Of a stretch of 64,000 nucleotides of DNA, positions 35,893 through 44,909 are shown piece by piece. The first letter of the stretch is position 1; each line of letters starts with the position of its first letter. Source of the DNA: Bidens hawaiensis. Taxonomy: Eukaryota > Streptophyta > Magnoliopsida > Asterales > Asteraceae. The notes below the pieces were generated by a model. It was not told the origin of the DNA, did no database searches, and was given only the letters and a program-made list of their open reading frames with translations. The DNA lies in NCBI GenBank assembly GCA_021521415.1, contig JAIQDT010000301.1, forward strand, positions 806,001 through 870,000. Reading direction: 5' to 3'. A program made the position numbers and the translations under genes.

Positions 35893-36167
35893 ACATGAGG
35901 CTAAATCAAAAATAACTAAAGTAAAAGTTAGTTAAAGTTAGTCTAGGTTGAACTATAAGTTAAGCTATTTTAAACTAAATTAATGTCTAAGCTAGTTAAA
36001 CTATTTCAAAAGTAAGGTAAATAAAGGTTAAAATTAGGCTAGCCGTAAAATTATATAGTTTAATATTTAATAAAATTAAAGATAAGATAAAATAGAAGTT
36101 AAAAATTTGTACAATTATAGACAATAATTAAATTAAAACTTGGATCGTTCTTAAAAACGTACCGTGT

Positions 36168-36184
36168 CCCCGGCAACGGCGCCA
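36168..36184 (-). other. primer binding site, tRNA-Asp (minus strand)
   Basis: CCCCGGCAACGGCGCCA on the plus strand, the mirror of the site at 24635. It lies eight bases from the LTR. Confidence 0.85.
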
Positions 36185-36902
36185 AAAACTTTTGATGTGT
36201 TGTGTGCGCGGCTTGTAAAAATATGATGGATTGGATATCTAGCTTTTGCACAAGATCGTGTTTTAAAATTATAAAAGTGATTTCTATAAAGACTAAACAC
36301 ACACAAAATAGGCAAGTGTACCTATCGTATATGTAGAATGGTATTGGTAAGAACCAAGTATCGATCCGTGGACACAAAGGTTTCTAATAATAAATCGTTG
36401 TTTTACTTTAATCGGAGGTTTTAATCATTTTGGGGTTAATAATTATTTGAGCTTTTTATAAAATATAAATGCTTATATATATAATATATAGGTGACCGAG
36501 ACAAGAGATTCTAAACGGGTTGTTCAATTATGCGAAGGTTACCATCTAAGATCAAGAATCCACTCCATTTTTAGCGTTGATAATTAATATGTAGACATGT
36601 GATAGACTTGTCGTAGCAATATATGATAGATAGCTCCTTAAACCTTAAGTGAGCATCTTCGGCACTAAGGAGATGGTATGCGCATTTTAAAGTCCACCCT
36701 TTCCTAATGTCATACCATCTCAATGATGTCGATTTGAGTTGACAAGTAGTTTCGTAAAGTAGAAAGATTAGGATTGACTTCGATTTCTCAAATACCAATT
36801 CTAACAACTTTGGGTGGTTGTAGTTCATCACACAACCTCCCCTTGGTTGATTTATGTAGGTTATAATGACACATTTCATTAACATATGGTTTCCTTGACT
36901 AA

Positions 36903-37334
36903 TTTGATATCCTAAGCAAAGCCATTTTCGAATTACCAAGGTTTAGAAAAATTCACCATAACTTATATCTCATCATTTCTAAGTACAATATAAGGATCCG
37001 TGTTTCGATAATGTATCAAAGTATTTCTATCTTTCAAGAACATGAATCGATCATGAACGATTGCCAATGATACTGACAACCACGAACTTTGATTTAGTGA
37101 TTTAAGATGGTGAAACATTTGATATCCTAAGCAAAGCCATTTTCGAATTACCAAGGTTTAGAAAAATTCACCATAACTTATATCTCATCATTTCTAAGTA
37201 CAATATAAGGATCCGTGTTTCGATAATGTATCAAAGTATTTCTATCTTTCAAGAACATGAATCGATCATGAACGATTGCCAATGATACTGACAACCACGA
37301 ACTTTGATTTAGTGATTTAAGATGGTGAAACATT
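36903..37334. repeat. exact 216-bp tandem duplication in the LTR
   Basis: Copy one 36903-37118, copy two 37119-37334, both beginning TTGATATCCTAAGC and ending GATGGTGAAACAT. I found no difference between the copies. Confidence 0.9.
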
Positions 37335-37717
37335 TCTCATCAAAAGATAATTGTAATATAACCATGTACTTTACTAGACTACATCACATGAATTGATTAA
37401 TTATCAAGTAAAACAAAGCTTCTTCATATATTTTAGATGGTAAAAGGAGTTTAGCTCATAATGAGCATAGTGATAGACATTAAGATGATTGATAACAACA
37501 AATACATGATTAAACTTAGAACAATCTAACCAAGTGTAGATGAATCCTTCTTCTTAATGATGGTAATGATGGTTGATGATTATGATTAATGGTGATGACC
37601 TCCAAGCCTTCAAACTCTTCACTAGATCTTCAAAGTGAGTGTTAGTGTGTGTTTTTATAAGTGAAAACTGGAGAGAACTCTTTTCAAGGCACACTTGATG
37701 AATGCAACATGAGCCAC

Positions 37718-37725
37718 TATTTATA
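37718..37725 (-). promoter_or_regulatory. TATA box of the minus-strand Athila LTR
   Basis: TATAAATA on the minus strand (GCCTATAAATAGTGG). The nearest palindrome starts 19 bp upstream. Confidence 0.65.
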
Positions 37726-37744
37726 GGCAATCTGGACGATAAGG

Positions 37745-37942
37745 CACGGCCCCGTGCATGATGAGCACGGCCCCGTGTATTTTTATGACATGTGCCAGAT
37801 TTGTTTTGTCTTTTGTGTGAGGTGGCAACGGCCCCGTGGTTAGCAGGCACGGCCCGTGTAGTTTAGTGACATGTGCTCAATTCTTATTTGTCTTTTCTGC
37901 ATTCCAGTCCACAGTCCCGTGCATGCTGAGCACGGCCCCGTG
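37745..37942 (-). promoter_or_regulatory. three paired CACGG-NN-CCGTG palindromes (82-bp period)
   Basis: Starts at 37745 and 37766, 37827 and 37848, 37910 and 37931. Within each pair the spacing is 21 bp, and pair to pair 82-83 bp. The best copies read CACGGCCCCGTG; others carry one or two changes. A fourth degenerate pair may lie at 37981 and 38003. Same motif and pairing as in the internal region at 41.3-43.5 kb. Confidence 0.75.
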
Positions 37943-38202
37943 CTTTTGCTTCCAGATTTTGTCTTTTCTTGTTTCAGAAGCATGGGGGCATATTTCTTGA
38001 GGCATGGGGGCGTGTTTCTTTGTTTTCTTGGGTTTTCTTCGGTTTTCTTCGTCTTTTTGCTTGTTTCTTCGTTTGAGGCTTGGTTTCACCTGAAATTATG
38101 TTTTATTTTGATAAGTAGTCTTTTATGCTATGTTATTAGATAGAAACTGCAGTTTTTAGAGGTTATTTGATGCCGAAAAGATGTATATTTCTATGTACAT
38201 CA

Positions 38203-38217
38203 AACATCCCCACACTT
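38203..38217 (-). other. polypurine tract (minus strand)
   Basis: Minus-strand reading CAAGTGTGGGGATGTT abuts the LTR, matching the plus-strand family's tract. Confidence 0.75.
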
Positions 38218-38784
38218 GAACATTGATTGTCCTCAAGCAATCGTCTTATAAATGTTCTCTACAAACAGCAAATTTAGATTATAGCTATTCCTTAAGTGAG
38301 CTCCAAGAAGATGAAACAAAATAACCAATCTTTATGTTAGTGATAAAAGAGAAAAACTTCTGTTTTTATGAGTTTCCGTTTATGCAAAATGTCACATTCT
38401 CACAATGTTCACTCACACTCGGTTTTATATCTGATTATACCTGTGATGTAGGTATGTAAACACTCTTAGCCAAAATGTAACATGTGATAAATAAGCTTGT
38501 AACAAGTTCAAATCTCCACCTTTTGAAGGGTCGCATAGATCAGAAGGTAAAAAGGGGTTTTGGTTTAGTGTGAGTAGGAATTGGTATTTTGTGGTGGTTT
38601 AAGGGTTAATGGTAAATACATCTTCTACTGTTCTTCGGGAGTTTGAGATGTCTTCATTGGTTAGCTCCTTTTTTTAGATGCCTAATGACTCTTTTAAGGT
38701 CAGATCGTCAATACAAGTTTTATCGAGGATGTGGATCAATTCTTCCTCAATCCTGTTCTGAATATAACTTCCAACTCTAATGGA

Positions 38785-39264
38785 TCATTCGGCTTTGAGC
38801 CTAATAGCCCCCACCCTCATTAGTTCGGTATATTCATGCTGAGACTGAGTTTGACTTTTTCTACATCTTCCTTTGTGGGACCAGTTTCCGCAACCTAAGC
38901 ATCGTTCATATCTTTTTGCTCTTCTCTTCATTGCGTTTTTGGAAATTCCACAGAATGGTGGCCTTTGTTCGTTTTGGCGCCACTTTTTCCTCACCTCATT
39001 GCTAAAGAGAAAGATTCTCTCCCTAAGTTCTGGAGGCAACCTAGGTTTTGTGAAGTGTATGCAGCAAAGGAAATTGAAATCGAAAGATTGCAATTCCAGT
39101 TCTTTAGGGTCTGCCGGTAAAAGACCAGTGTTGTATTTTACCGGTGGAAATGGATAGGGTGATCGGGTTTTTGGGTTTTGTGGTTTTGGTAATGGGTTTG
39201 TGTAACTATTACCTTCTTCTTTATACAAAGCTTCGTGCGGTCTTGAAATGAATAATTGGGACAA
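38785..39264 (-). CDS. unknown ORF with zinc-knuckle-like motif, 159 aa
   Basis: Uninterrupted minus-strand frame from MSQLFISRPHEALY to RLKAE. It has a proline-rich N-terminal third, a basic stretch KNAMKRRAKRYERC and one knuckle-like motif CLGCGNWSHKGRC (CX2CX4HX3C) near residue 122. It lies between the ORF-1-like gene and the LTR. It could be a separate accessory ORF or a downstream exon of the ORF-1-like gene. I do not recognise a family; the knuckle suggests nucleic acid binding. Confidence 0.4.
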   Translation of the reverse strand: MSQLFISRPHEALYKEEGNSYTNPLPKPQNPKTRSPYPFPPVKYNTGLLPADPKELELQSFDFNFLCCIHFTKPRLPPELRERIFLFSNEVRKKWRQNEQRPPFCGISKNAMKRRAKRYERCLGCGNWSHKGRCRKSQTQSQHEYTELMRVGAIRLKAE

Positions 39265-39555
39265 GTTCTAAATCACACGAAACATATGACTCACTCAAAG
39301 CTTCCGAAAAAATATTTATATGGCATGAGGTTTGTCTCACAGTAACGGAGGAATTGGGTATTAACGCCAAATTTTGCATAAATTTATTCTCAATATTACA
39401 AAACTTTTTCTTATTTTTTTCACTTTTATGTAATGATTGGTTGTTTGAAAAAAACTTTCTTGGTTTTCTTTTTAGGTTTAGAATAATCTTCGTTTGCTGC
39501 AAAAATATTTGTTTTAGAGAATTTTTATAATTAGTTGGACAAACAATTGGTCAAG

Positions 39556-39602
39556 TAATTCCCCTCCCTAAACTTGAATCTCACATTGTCCTCAATGTGA
39601 TA
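39556..39602 (-). other. second PPT-like block
   Basis: Minus-strand reading GAGGACAATGTGAGATTCAA then TTTAGGGAGGGGAATT. It resembles the true tract region, where GAGGACAATCAATGTTCAAG precedes TGTGGGGATG. A similar duplicate is present in the plus-strand family near 21530-21565. Confidence 0.45.
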
Positions 39603-39989
39603 AGATTCATGGAAATATAAAAATTCTAATTAAGTATTATGGGTAAAATGGAGAGTTACTTCCCTACGGGTTAACGAAATTTTGACAGAGCGTCCCTTGT
39701 TTTTCGTCCATTTTCCTGTTTTTTTTACCTGTATAATCTAAAACTGCAAACATCCACAAACAACCAAGCATAAACTGCTGTAAATTGGGTATGGAATCAT
39801 CCATCCCCTGCCCTATCGGGCTAAATTAGTACCTAGCATAATGTCTTTGGCACTCATGGCCATAATAATATCCAAACCAACACAAACACAAATAAACAAG
39901 TACGACGAAAAGTAAATTGTTCAAACACAAATAATAATAAGTTCATAAAATAACACGTGCCCATGCCCAACTACCTGTGCCATCAGTCA

Positions 39990-41243
39990 TCAGTTACCCG
40001 TATCCGGGTTAAACGGTCCCCACTGCCTGTCCATGCGATAGCCCAACCGCTCAATCTCTCGCCTCGTTGCTTCATACTCGGCTGCTCGCTGTGCATCGGA
40101 GGCAGCCATTTGCTTGTTGATCCTGTTAAATGAGGCGGTAGTGTTAGTTGAGAATTGATCGATTAGTCCATATATACCCTCCAAAGAGTATCGGCTATCA
40201 TGTGATGAACTGGGGCCGGCCCCTGATGAAGATGGGCCTCCTGTCTGATGGTAGGTTCGGCGGCGATGTTGTCTGGGCGGTGATTGTCGTCTCTCATGCA
40301 CATTCTGTATCATCATATCTGACGGGTCTTCTGGGTCCCAAACCTGATTGTACTTGTCACAAAATCTCCACACACCCGGGCTGATTTGCTGAACCATCTG
40401 CATGCTCTCACAGTAATCAAGGTTGAAAGCTATCAAGTCTGGGCTCGGGGTTCCTTCTGTGTCTGCACCATAGGCTCTGTAGAGGTTGTAGATCCAGCGA
40501 CCACCAAAGATCGAGGTATTTCCTCGGGCAGTGGCATTTGACATGAAAAGCTTGCAGAATAGCATAGTAATATTGCATGGTATTTCGTTTTTCATGCAGT
40601 ACAATGCCCAAAGATCCCTCAGGTTGACAACCCCTTCGCTCTGACCTCTAGCTGTGACGGTATGACTCAGCAAACGGTGGGTGTACCTCATGAGTGGGTC
40701 ACGCAGTGCTGTGCTCTTTGAAACGCTCGGCCTATAGCTTGCTGTTCCATAACTCAAATGTTCCCAAGCTTCGTCCCTAATGGCACCTGCTTCAGCCTCG
40801 TCATCATCACCTTCATCTGTAAAAGTCATTTTGGCCTCAAACCAGATATCTGTGTCAGTTTCCTCGGTTGTGTAGATACCCAAATCGATTCCCAGTTGAG
40901 TGACAGAGGTTGTATGCCAAATACCCCCACATCGGAACTCTATTGCCTTGGTATCCCACATGTCGAACCTTTTCTTCTTCATGTTGAATGAGGCTAGGAA
41001 CTCCTTTGTAAGTTCGGTTACTAAATCCCCTGTCTGCTCAAAAACTCATTTCCACAGTCTTGTGACGATGTTCTGGTAGCGCTCCCATTGTTTAACTTGT
41101 CTGAGGGTTTCTTCGCACGCATGGAAGTGAGCTTCAGGATATCTATTATTGAGATAGGTTAATCTTACGTTTGCTGATCGGTCCTTAGTCCTCCGGTTTC
41201 CGAAGACTAGGAATGCATGAAACTCTTCCCCATACTCGGCCAT
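39990..41243 (-). pseudogene. ATHILA ORF-1-like gene, one nonsense codon
   Basis: 418 codons from the ATG at 41241-41243, which follows directly on an intron acceptor (TTGCAG). One in-frame TGA lies at 41046-41048 after NIVTRLWK; the frame then continues VFEQTGDLVTELTKEFLASF. The body has FDMWDTKAIEFRCGGIWHTT, GIDLGIYTTEE, RYTHRLLSHTV and DLWALYCMKNEIPC, an architecture I recognise from the ATHILA ORF-1 family (PF03078). The C-terminal part is basic and Ser-rich. It sits between integrase and the 3' LTR, the position of the third ORF of Athila elements. Function unknown. Confidence 0.65.
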
Positions 41244-41714
41244 CTGCAATTTAAACTTAAACTAGTCCAAATTCATAAAAAATTTCCAATTTGCTGAAAC
41301 AGAGAGCAAAGCACGGTGGCGTGTTTTCAAAAGCACGACCCCATACTGCTGCTTCTGGTTCAGTTTTCTTTGAAGTTTGAATTTTTGTTGACCACGACTC
41401 ATGTTGTTTTTGGGCACGGCTCGTGTTCCTAATATCGATTTCTAACTTACTTAGACTCGAACCTTCGTTTCTAACCGGTTACATCAATTGGGTTTAATGG
41501 TTTGTCGGGTGTTTATGCAAAGACCCAAAATCCAATTTGTTTCTTTCAATTAAACCCTAACCATCAATCATTCAACAATTTATTCATCATAATCAAGCAT
41601 AATAACCCATACCCCTTTCGGGGATTGACCCGATTTGGTTGATTTGAACAATTTTAGGGTTAATCCAAACCTAGAATGACGAATCTGAGTAATGCAATTA
41701 TTGAATTAACATAC
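41244..41714 (-). other. predicted leader intron of the ORF-1-like gene
   Basis: Donor CCTAAG|GTATGTT and acceptor AAATTGCAG|ATG delimit a 471-nt intron ending exactly at the start codon. The exon upstream (about 41715-41850) has no ATG-initiated long frame. Two degenerate palindrome pairs (41312/41334 and 41393/41415) lie within the intron. Confidence 0.5.
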
Positions 41715-41865
41715 CTTAGGTTTAGAATCGAAGATTAGATGAAGAAATTAGCAAAATAGTTGAAGGTCGGCAGTTCTCGGTTCAGAATGCAGTGAAAAAT
41801 AGGGTTGGTGGTTGGAGAAAGTTATTTTGTTAAGTTAAAACTCGTAACTGCCCTGACACCAAAAA

Positions 41866-41899
41866 CACGGCCCCGTGCTTTTGGAAGCACGGTACCGTG
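41866..41899 (-). promoter_or_regulatory. palindrome pair upstream of the ORF-1-like gene
   Basis: CACGGCCCCGTG at 41866-41877 and the perfect palindrome CACGGTACCGTG at 41888-41899, 22 bp apart, about 150 bp upstream of the predicted leader intron. No clear TATA box follows. Confidence 0.55.
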
Positions 41900-42135
41900 C
41901 TGCTTAGTGCAGACAGTACTGTTTTGTTTATTTTGTTTGTCGAGATTGGTTTGTTTTTACTGGGTTTTTATTTTTTGGTTACTTTAACATGGTAATTAAA
42001 AATCCTAGATTTCATTAAAACATAAAATTAAAGACATAATTAAAGATAGATGAAACGGAAATTACAACAACAATTCTTGGGTCCTAACACATAGTACTAG
42101 CGGAAACAACTTAAACACGAAACAAAGTCAGAACT

Positions 42136-42474
42136 TCAACGGCTACCACCCCCGAACAAGTCCTGGATGTGTGGTGGTGCCCATTTGGCTTCCAAAAGTT
42201 CGTCAAGCTTTTTGTTGAGCGTGACGAGTTATCAGTTGAGAAAGTTAAGTTTGGAAGTCACATCTTTGTGGTGGCCATCCACAACATGGAAGTTCTCGAA
42301 CCTGAGCAGGTCGACTTTGTTAATCAGCTCGACCACTCGAGCCTCGGTTTGCATCTTGCTCTCAACTTGGTCTCTTACGATGCATTGGAGTCTCATGATT
42401 TGTTCCTCAAGGAAGGAAGATTCATGTTGTTTCCCCTTCTTCACTGGTTTCCATTCAACCCGTTTTCCTTCCAT
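42136..42474 (-). pseudogene. small coiled-coil ORF A
   Basis: Starts MEGKRVEWKPVKKGKQHE and continues as a heptad-like coil (EEQIMRLQCIVRDQVESKM, VVELINKVDLLRFENF). Two adjacent stops interrupt at about codons 81-82; the same frame then gives LNKKLDELLEAKWAPP and ends PPHIQDLFGGGSR, 113 codons in all. The PP...FGGG ending resembles ORF B. It has its own TATA box and palindrome pair just upstream. Unknown function. Confidence 0.45.
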
Positions 42475-42522
42475 TTAGGTAGTTTTTGTTTGGTGTGAAT
42501 GGAATAGTGAATTTATGCATGC

Positions 42523-42581
42523 ATTATATAGAGACTGGAAAGTTGAACACGGCACCGTGTTCTTGGAAGCACGGCCCCGTG
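42523..42581 (-). promoter_or_regulatory. promoter module of ORF A: palindrome pair plus TATA
   Basis: TATATAAT at 42523-42530 (minus strand), then 17 bp to CACGGCACCGTG (42548-42559) and CACGGCCCCGTG (42570-42581), spaced 22 bp. The ORF A start codon is about 50 bp downstream of the TATA. A weaker pair (CACGGCCTCATG 42659, CATGGCCCGTG 42681) lies further upstream. Confidence 0.6.
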
Positions 42582-42950
42582 CTGCTAGAAGAATAAATGT
42601 TTCTGAGTCAGAGAATTGTACGGAGTCAGCGCGTATCATGCTAAAGATTCTGGGTGACCACGGCCTCATGCTTAGTAAAGCATGGCCCGTGCTTTTTGTC
42701 ACAGTGTATTTCTTTTTTTTAGTTTTCAACATGATTCATGATCCGGAATTTTTTTTTTTAGAATGACGTTTATTGTAATAATTTGGAAGTTTGGTCATCT
42801 AAAGATTACTTTTCATTGAATAAAGATCCTAGAACAGTTACGGGATAAGCCCGGGTTTCCTAAGAAAAGAAAATAATCGGGTTAAGCCCGAAGTCCTAAC
42901 ATATTATGCTTAATGCACTTTTGACACATAAAGGCATAAAATTAAGTTTC

Positions 42951-43238
42951 CTAAAGTTCTCCAAAAGGCTCTCCTCCCCCGAATGGTCCTGGTGGTGGAA
43001 AATACGTGAAACCGAGAACTTGAAACCGTAGTTGCTCGTTGATGTCTCGGAGTTCCATTTTCATGTTTTCCACTGATTCGGTGAGTTGCATGAGACGCAT
43101 CTCTGCGAGGACATTTATTTCGGTGAGTTCTCTCACGAGTTCTTGAAGTTTCAAGAGAAGCTCGGTTTTGGAAACATGGCGGGCATCGTTTCTCGGATGT
43201 CAGGAAACGGGAATTGCATCACTCACTTCAGTTAGCAT
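42951..43238 (-). pseudogene. small coiled-coil ORF B
   Basis: 96 codons from an ATG at 43236-43238 with one TGA at codon 13. The rest reads KLQELVRELTEINVLAEM and LTESVENMKMELRDINEQL, a heptad-like coil, and ends PPPGPFGGGEPFGEL. Length, coil and ending resemble ORF A, suggesting duplication. If translation starts at the internal Met the uninterrupted part is 67 aa. Confidence 0.45.
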
Positions 43239-43257
43239 GCTGAATTATCAGAGGTTT

Positions 43258-43306
43258 TTGGTTTTGGTTTTGGTTTTGGTTTTGGTTTTGGTTTTGGTTT
43301 TGGTTT
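43258..43306. repeat. (GGTTTT)n hexamer repeat
   Basis: About eight tandem copies lying between the promoter module and ORF B, in its presumed 5' leader. Minus-strand transcript would be CCAAAA-rich. Confidence 0.9.
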
Positions 43307-43334
43307 GTGCAAGGAATGCAATGACACAAGGTGC

Positions 43335-43505
43335 CTTTTATAACCAAACAGGAGACCGAGCACGGCACCGTGCTTTTAGAAGCACGCCCCCGTGTTTTTG
43401 CTCTGACAATTCTGTTACAAACCAGTCTGACTGATATTTTTGCAGCGTAGACGCCGGCCCGCATTTTTAGGCACGGGATCGTGCTTTAAGGAGCACGCCC
43501 CCGTG
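43335..43505 (-). promoter_or_regulatory. promoter module of ORF B: palindrome pairs plus TATA
   Basis: TATAAAAG at 43335-43342 (minus strand), then 18 bp to CACGGCACCGTG (43361-43372) and CACGCCCCCGTG (43383-43394), spaced 22 bp. Further upstream CACGGGATCGTG (43472) and CACGCCCCCGTG (43494) form another pair, with a degenerate third member near 43450. Confidence 0.6.
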
Positions 43506-43589
43506 GTTTTTGAAATTTTTTTTTAACAATATTTACAAGGCCTACTTTTGTGAAGGTCTTGGCCAGACCTTGTTTCCTTAAAGTCTTAT

Positions 43590-44909
43590 TTAAAAAGTTT
43601 GGAGGGTTAGTACCTCCAAAACTTCTTTAAGTGGATCGTCGATGTATGGTTTTAATCGATGTCCATTGACTTTGAACTTTTGGGCGTTTGAACTTGAAAT
43701 TTCGATGGTTCCATAGTCAAAAACTGGTTCAACTACATATGGACCTGTCCATCTGGATTTCAGTTTTCCTGGGAAAAGACGTAAACGAGCGTTGTATAAC
43801 AGTACAAGATCGTCGGCTTGAAATTTTTTGTTTCCTTTTAAATGAACGTCGTGTATGCGTTTAGTCTTCTCCTTGTAGGACCAGGAATTTTCGTAGGCCA
43901 TTGTTCTCAGCTCCTCGAGCTCACAAATTTGATCTTCCCGGTTTTCTCCGGCGGGCGTTAGGTCACAATTCACTGCTCTGAGACAATAAGCTTTGTGTTT
44001 TAATTCTACTGGTAGATGACGTGCCTTCCCGTAAACGAGCTTGAAGGGTGTCGTTCCAATGGGAGTTTTGTAGGCCGTCCTGAGGGCCCACAATGCGTCA
44101 TCTAACTTTTCTGCCCAATTTTTGCGATTCATCCCCACACTTCTTTCCAAAATTCTCTTAATTCCTCGGTTTGAGACCTCCACCTGCCCACTGGTCTGTG
44201 GGTGATATGGTGTTGCTAGTCGGTGGCGAACCCCATATCGTTCTAAGACCTTGTCCATCAGGGTGTTACAAAAGTGAGTACCTCTGTCGCTGATGAGGGC
44301 TTTTGGAGTACCGAATCTTGAAAATAACTTTTTCAGAAATCGTATAACTACTCGAGCATCGTTGGTGGGAAGAGCTTGTGCCTCCACCCATTTAGACACG
44401 TAGTCGACTGCTAAAAGGATGTATTTATTTCCGAGTGAGTTAAGAAATGGCCCTATGAAATCTATCCCCCATACATCAAAGATTTCACAAATTTGAATGC
44501 CTTTTTGAGCCATCTCATTTTTCGATGAGATGTTCTCGGCTCTTTGACAAGCATCGCATGCTTGGATCAAAGCATGTGTATCTTTGTATATAGTGGGCCA
44601 GAAAAATCCTGCATCAAACACTTTCCTGACCGTGGTGGCAGTACTGTGGTGTCCGCCTGTTGGTCCTTCATGGCAGTGTTTGAGAATGTCTAAGGCCTCC
44701 TTGCCTGCTTCGCACCTACGAATAACTTGATCCGCACCTATCCTAAACACATATGGATCTTCCCAGAAGTAAAACTTAAGGTCGGAGAAAAATTTCTTCC
44801 GTTGTTGGTGGGTAAGTCCTTTTTTGAGGATCCTACAAGCTAAGTAATTAGCGAAGTCGGCATACCAAGGACTTTCGTCTTTTTCCTCTATCACTTCTTG
44901 AATGTGCAT
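43590..44909 (-). CDS. Athila integrase (intact domain, truncated polyprotein)
   Basis: 439 codons open from an internal Met ([19 protein letters not shown]) to VLTLQTF. It contains the zinc region with H residues in [11 protein letters not shown] and CDAC, the core with [18 protein letters not shown] and [13 protein letters not shown] (complete DDE), and a C-terminal [20 protein letters not shown] then [11 protein letters not shown]. Catalytic and structural signatures are all present. Upstream RNase H and RT are broken, so no integrase can be released from a normal polyprotein. Confidence 0.8.
   Translation of the reverse strand: MHIQEVIEEKDESPWYADFANYLACRILKKGLTHQQRKKFFSDLKFYFWEDPYVFRIGADQVIRRCEAGKEALDILKHCHEGPTGGHHSTATTVRKVFDAGFFWPTIYKDTHALIQACDACQRAENISSKNEMAQKGIQICEIFDVWGIDFIGPFLNSLGNKYILLAVDYVSKWVEAQALPTNDARVVIRFLKKLFSRFGTPKALISDRGTHFCNTLMDKVLERYGVRHRLATPYHPQTSGQVEVSNRGIKRILERSVGMNRKNWAEKLDDALWALRTAYKTPIGTTPFKLVYGKARHLPVELKHKAYCLRAVNCDLTPAGENREDQICELEELRTMAYENSWSYKEKTKRIHDVHLKGNKKFQADDLVLLYNARLRLFPGKLKSRWTGPYVVEPVFDYGTIEISSSNAQKFKVNGHRLKPYIDDPLKEVLEVLTLQTF

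Larger units (their letters stand above)
28597..36192 (-). mobile_element. Athila-like element (minus strand), 3'-truncated in integrase
   Basis: On the minus strand: primer binding site at 36168-36184, gag, protease, RT, RNase H and the first part of integrase, cut at 28597. A solo LTR of another family is inserted in protease. It is the same family as the copy at 38203-46233, to which 28600-30500 is closely similar (compare 44320-46222). Its 5' LTR is the shared LTR at 36193-38202. Confidence 0.85.
36193..38202 (-). repeat. Athila-like LTR, minus-strand family (2010 bp)
   Basis: Ends TGATGT...ACATCA. A primer binding site follows on one side and a polypurine tract on the other, so it is both the 3' LTR of the element at 38203-46233 and the 5' LTR of that at 28597-36192. 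It carries a 216-bp exact tandem duplication, a TATA box and three pairs of CACGG-NN-CCGTG palindromes upstream of it. Confidence 0.9.

Noticed and set aside
38203..43590. retroviral-type envelope gene
   Set aside because: No signal peptide, transmembrane segment or cleavage site visible in the ORF-1-like or small ORFs; position alone is not evidence for an envelope protein.
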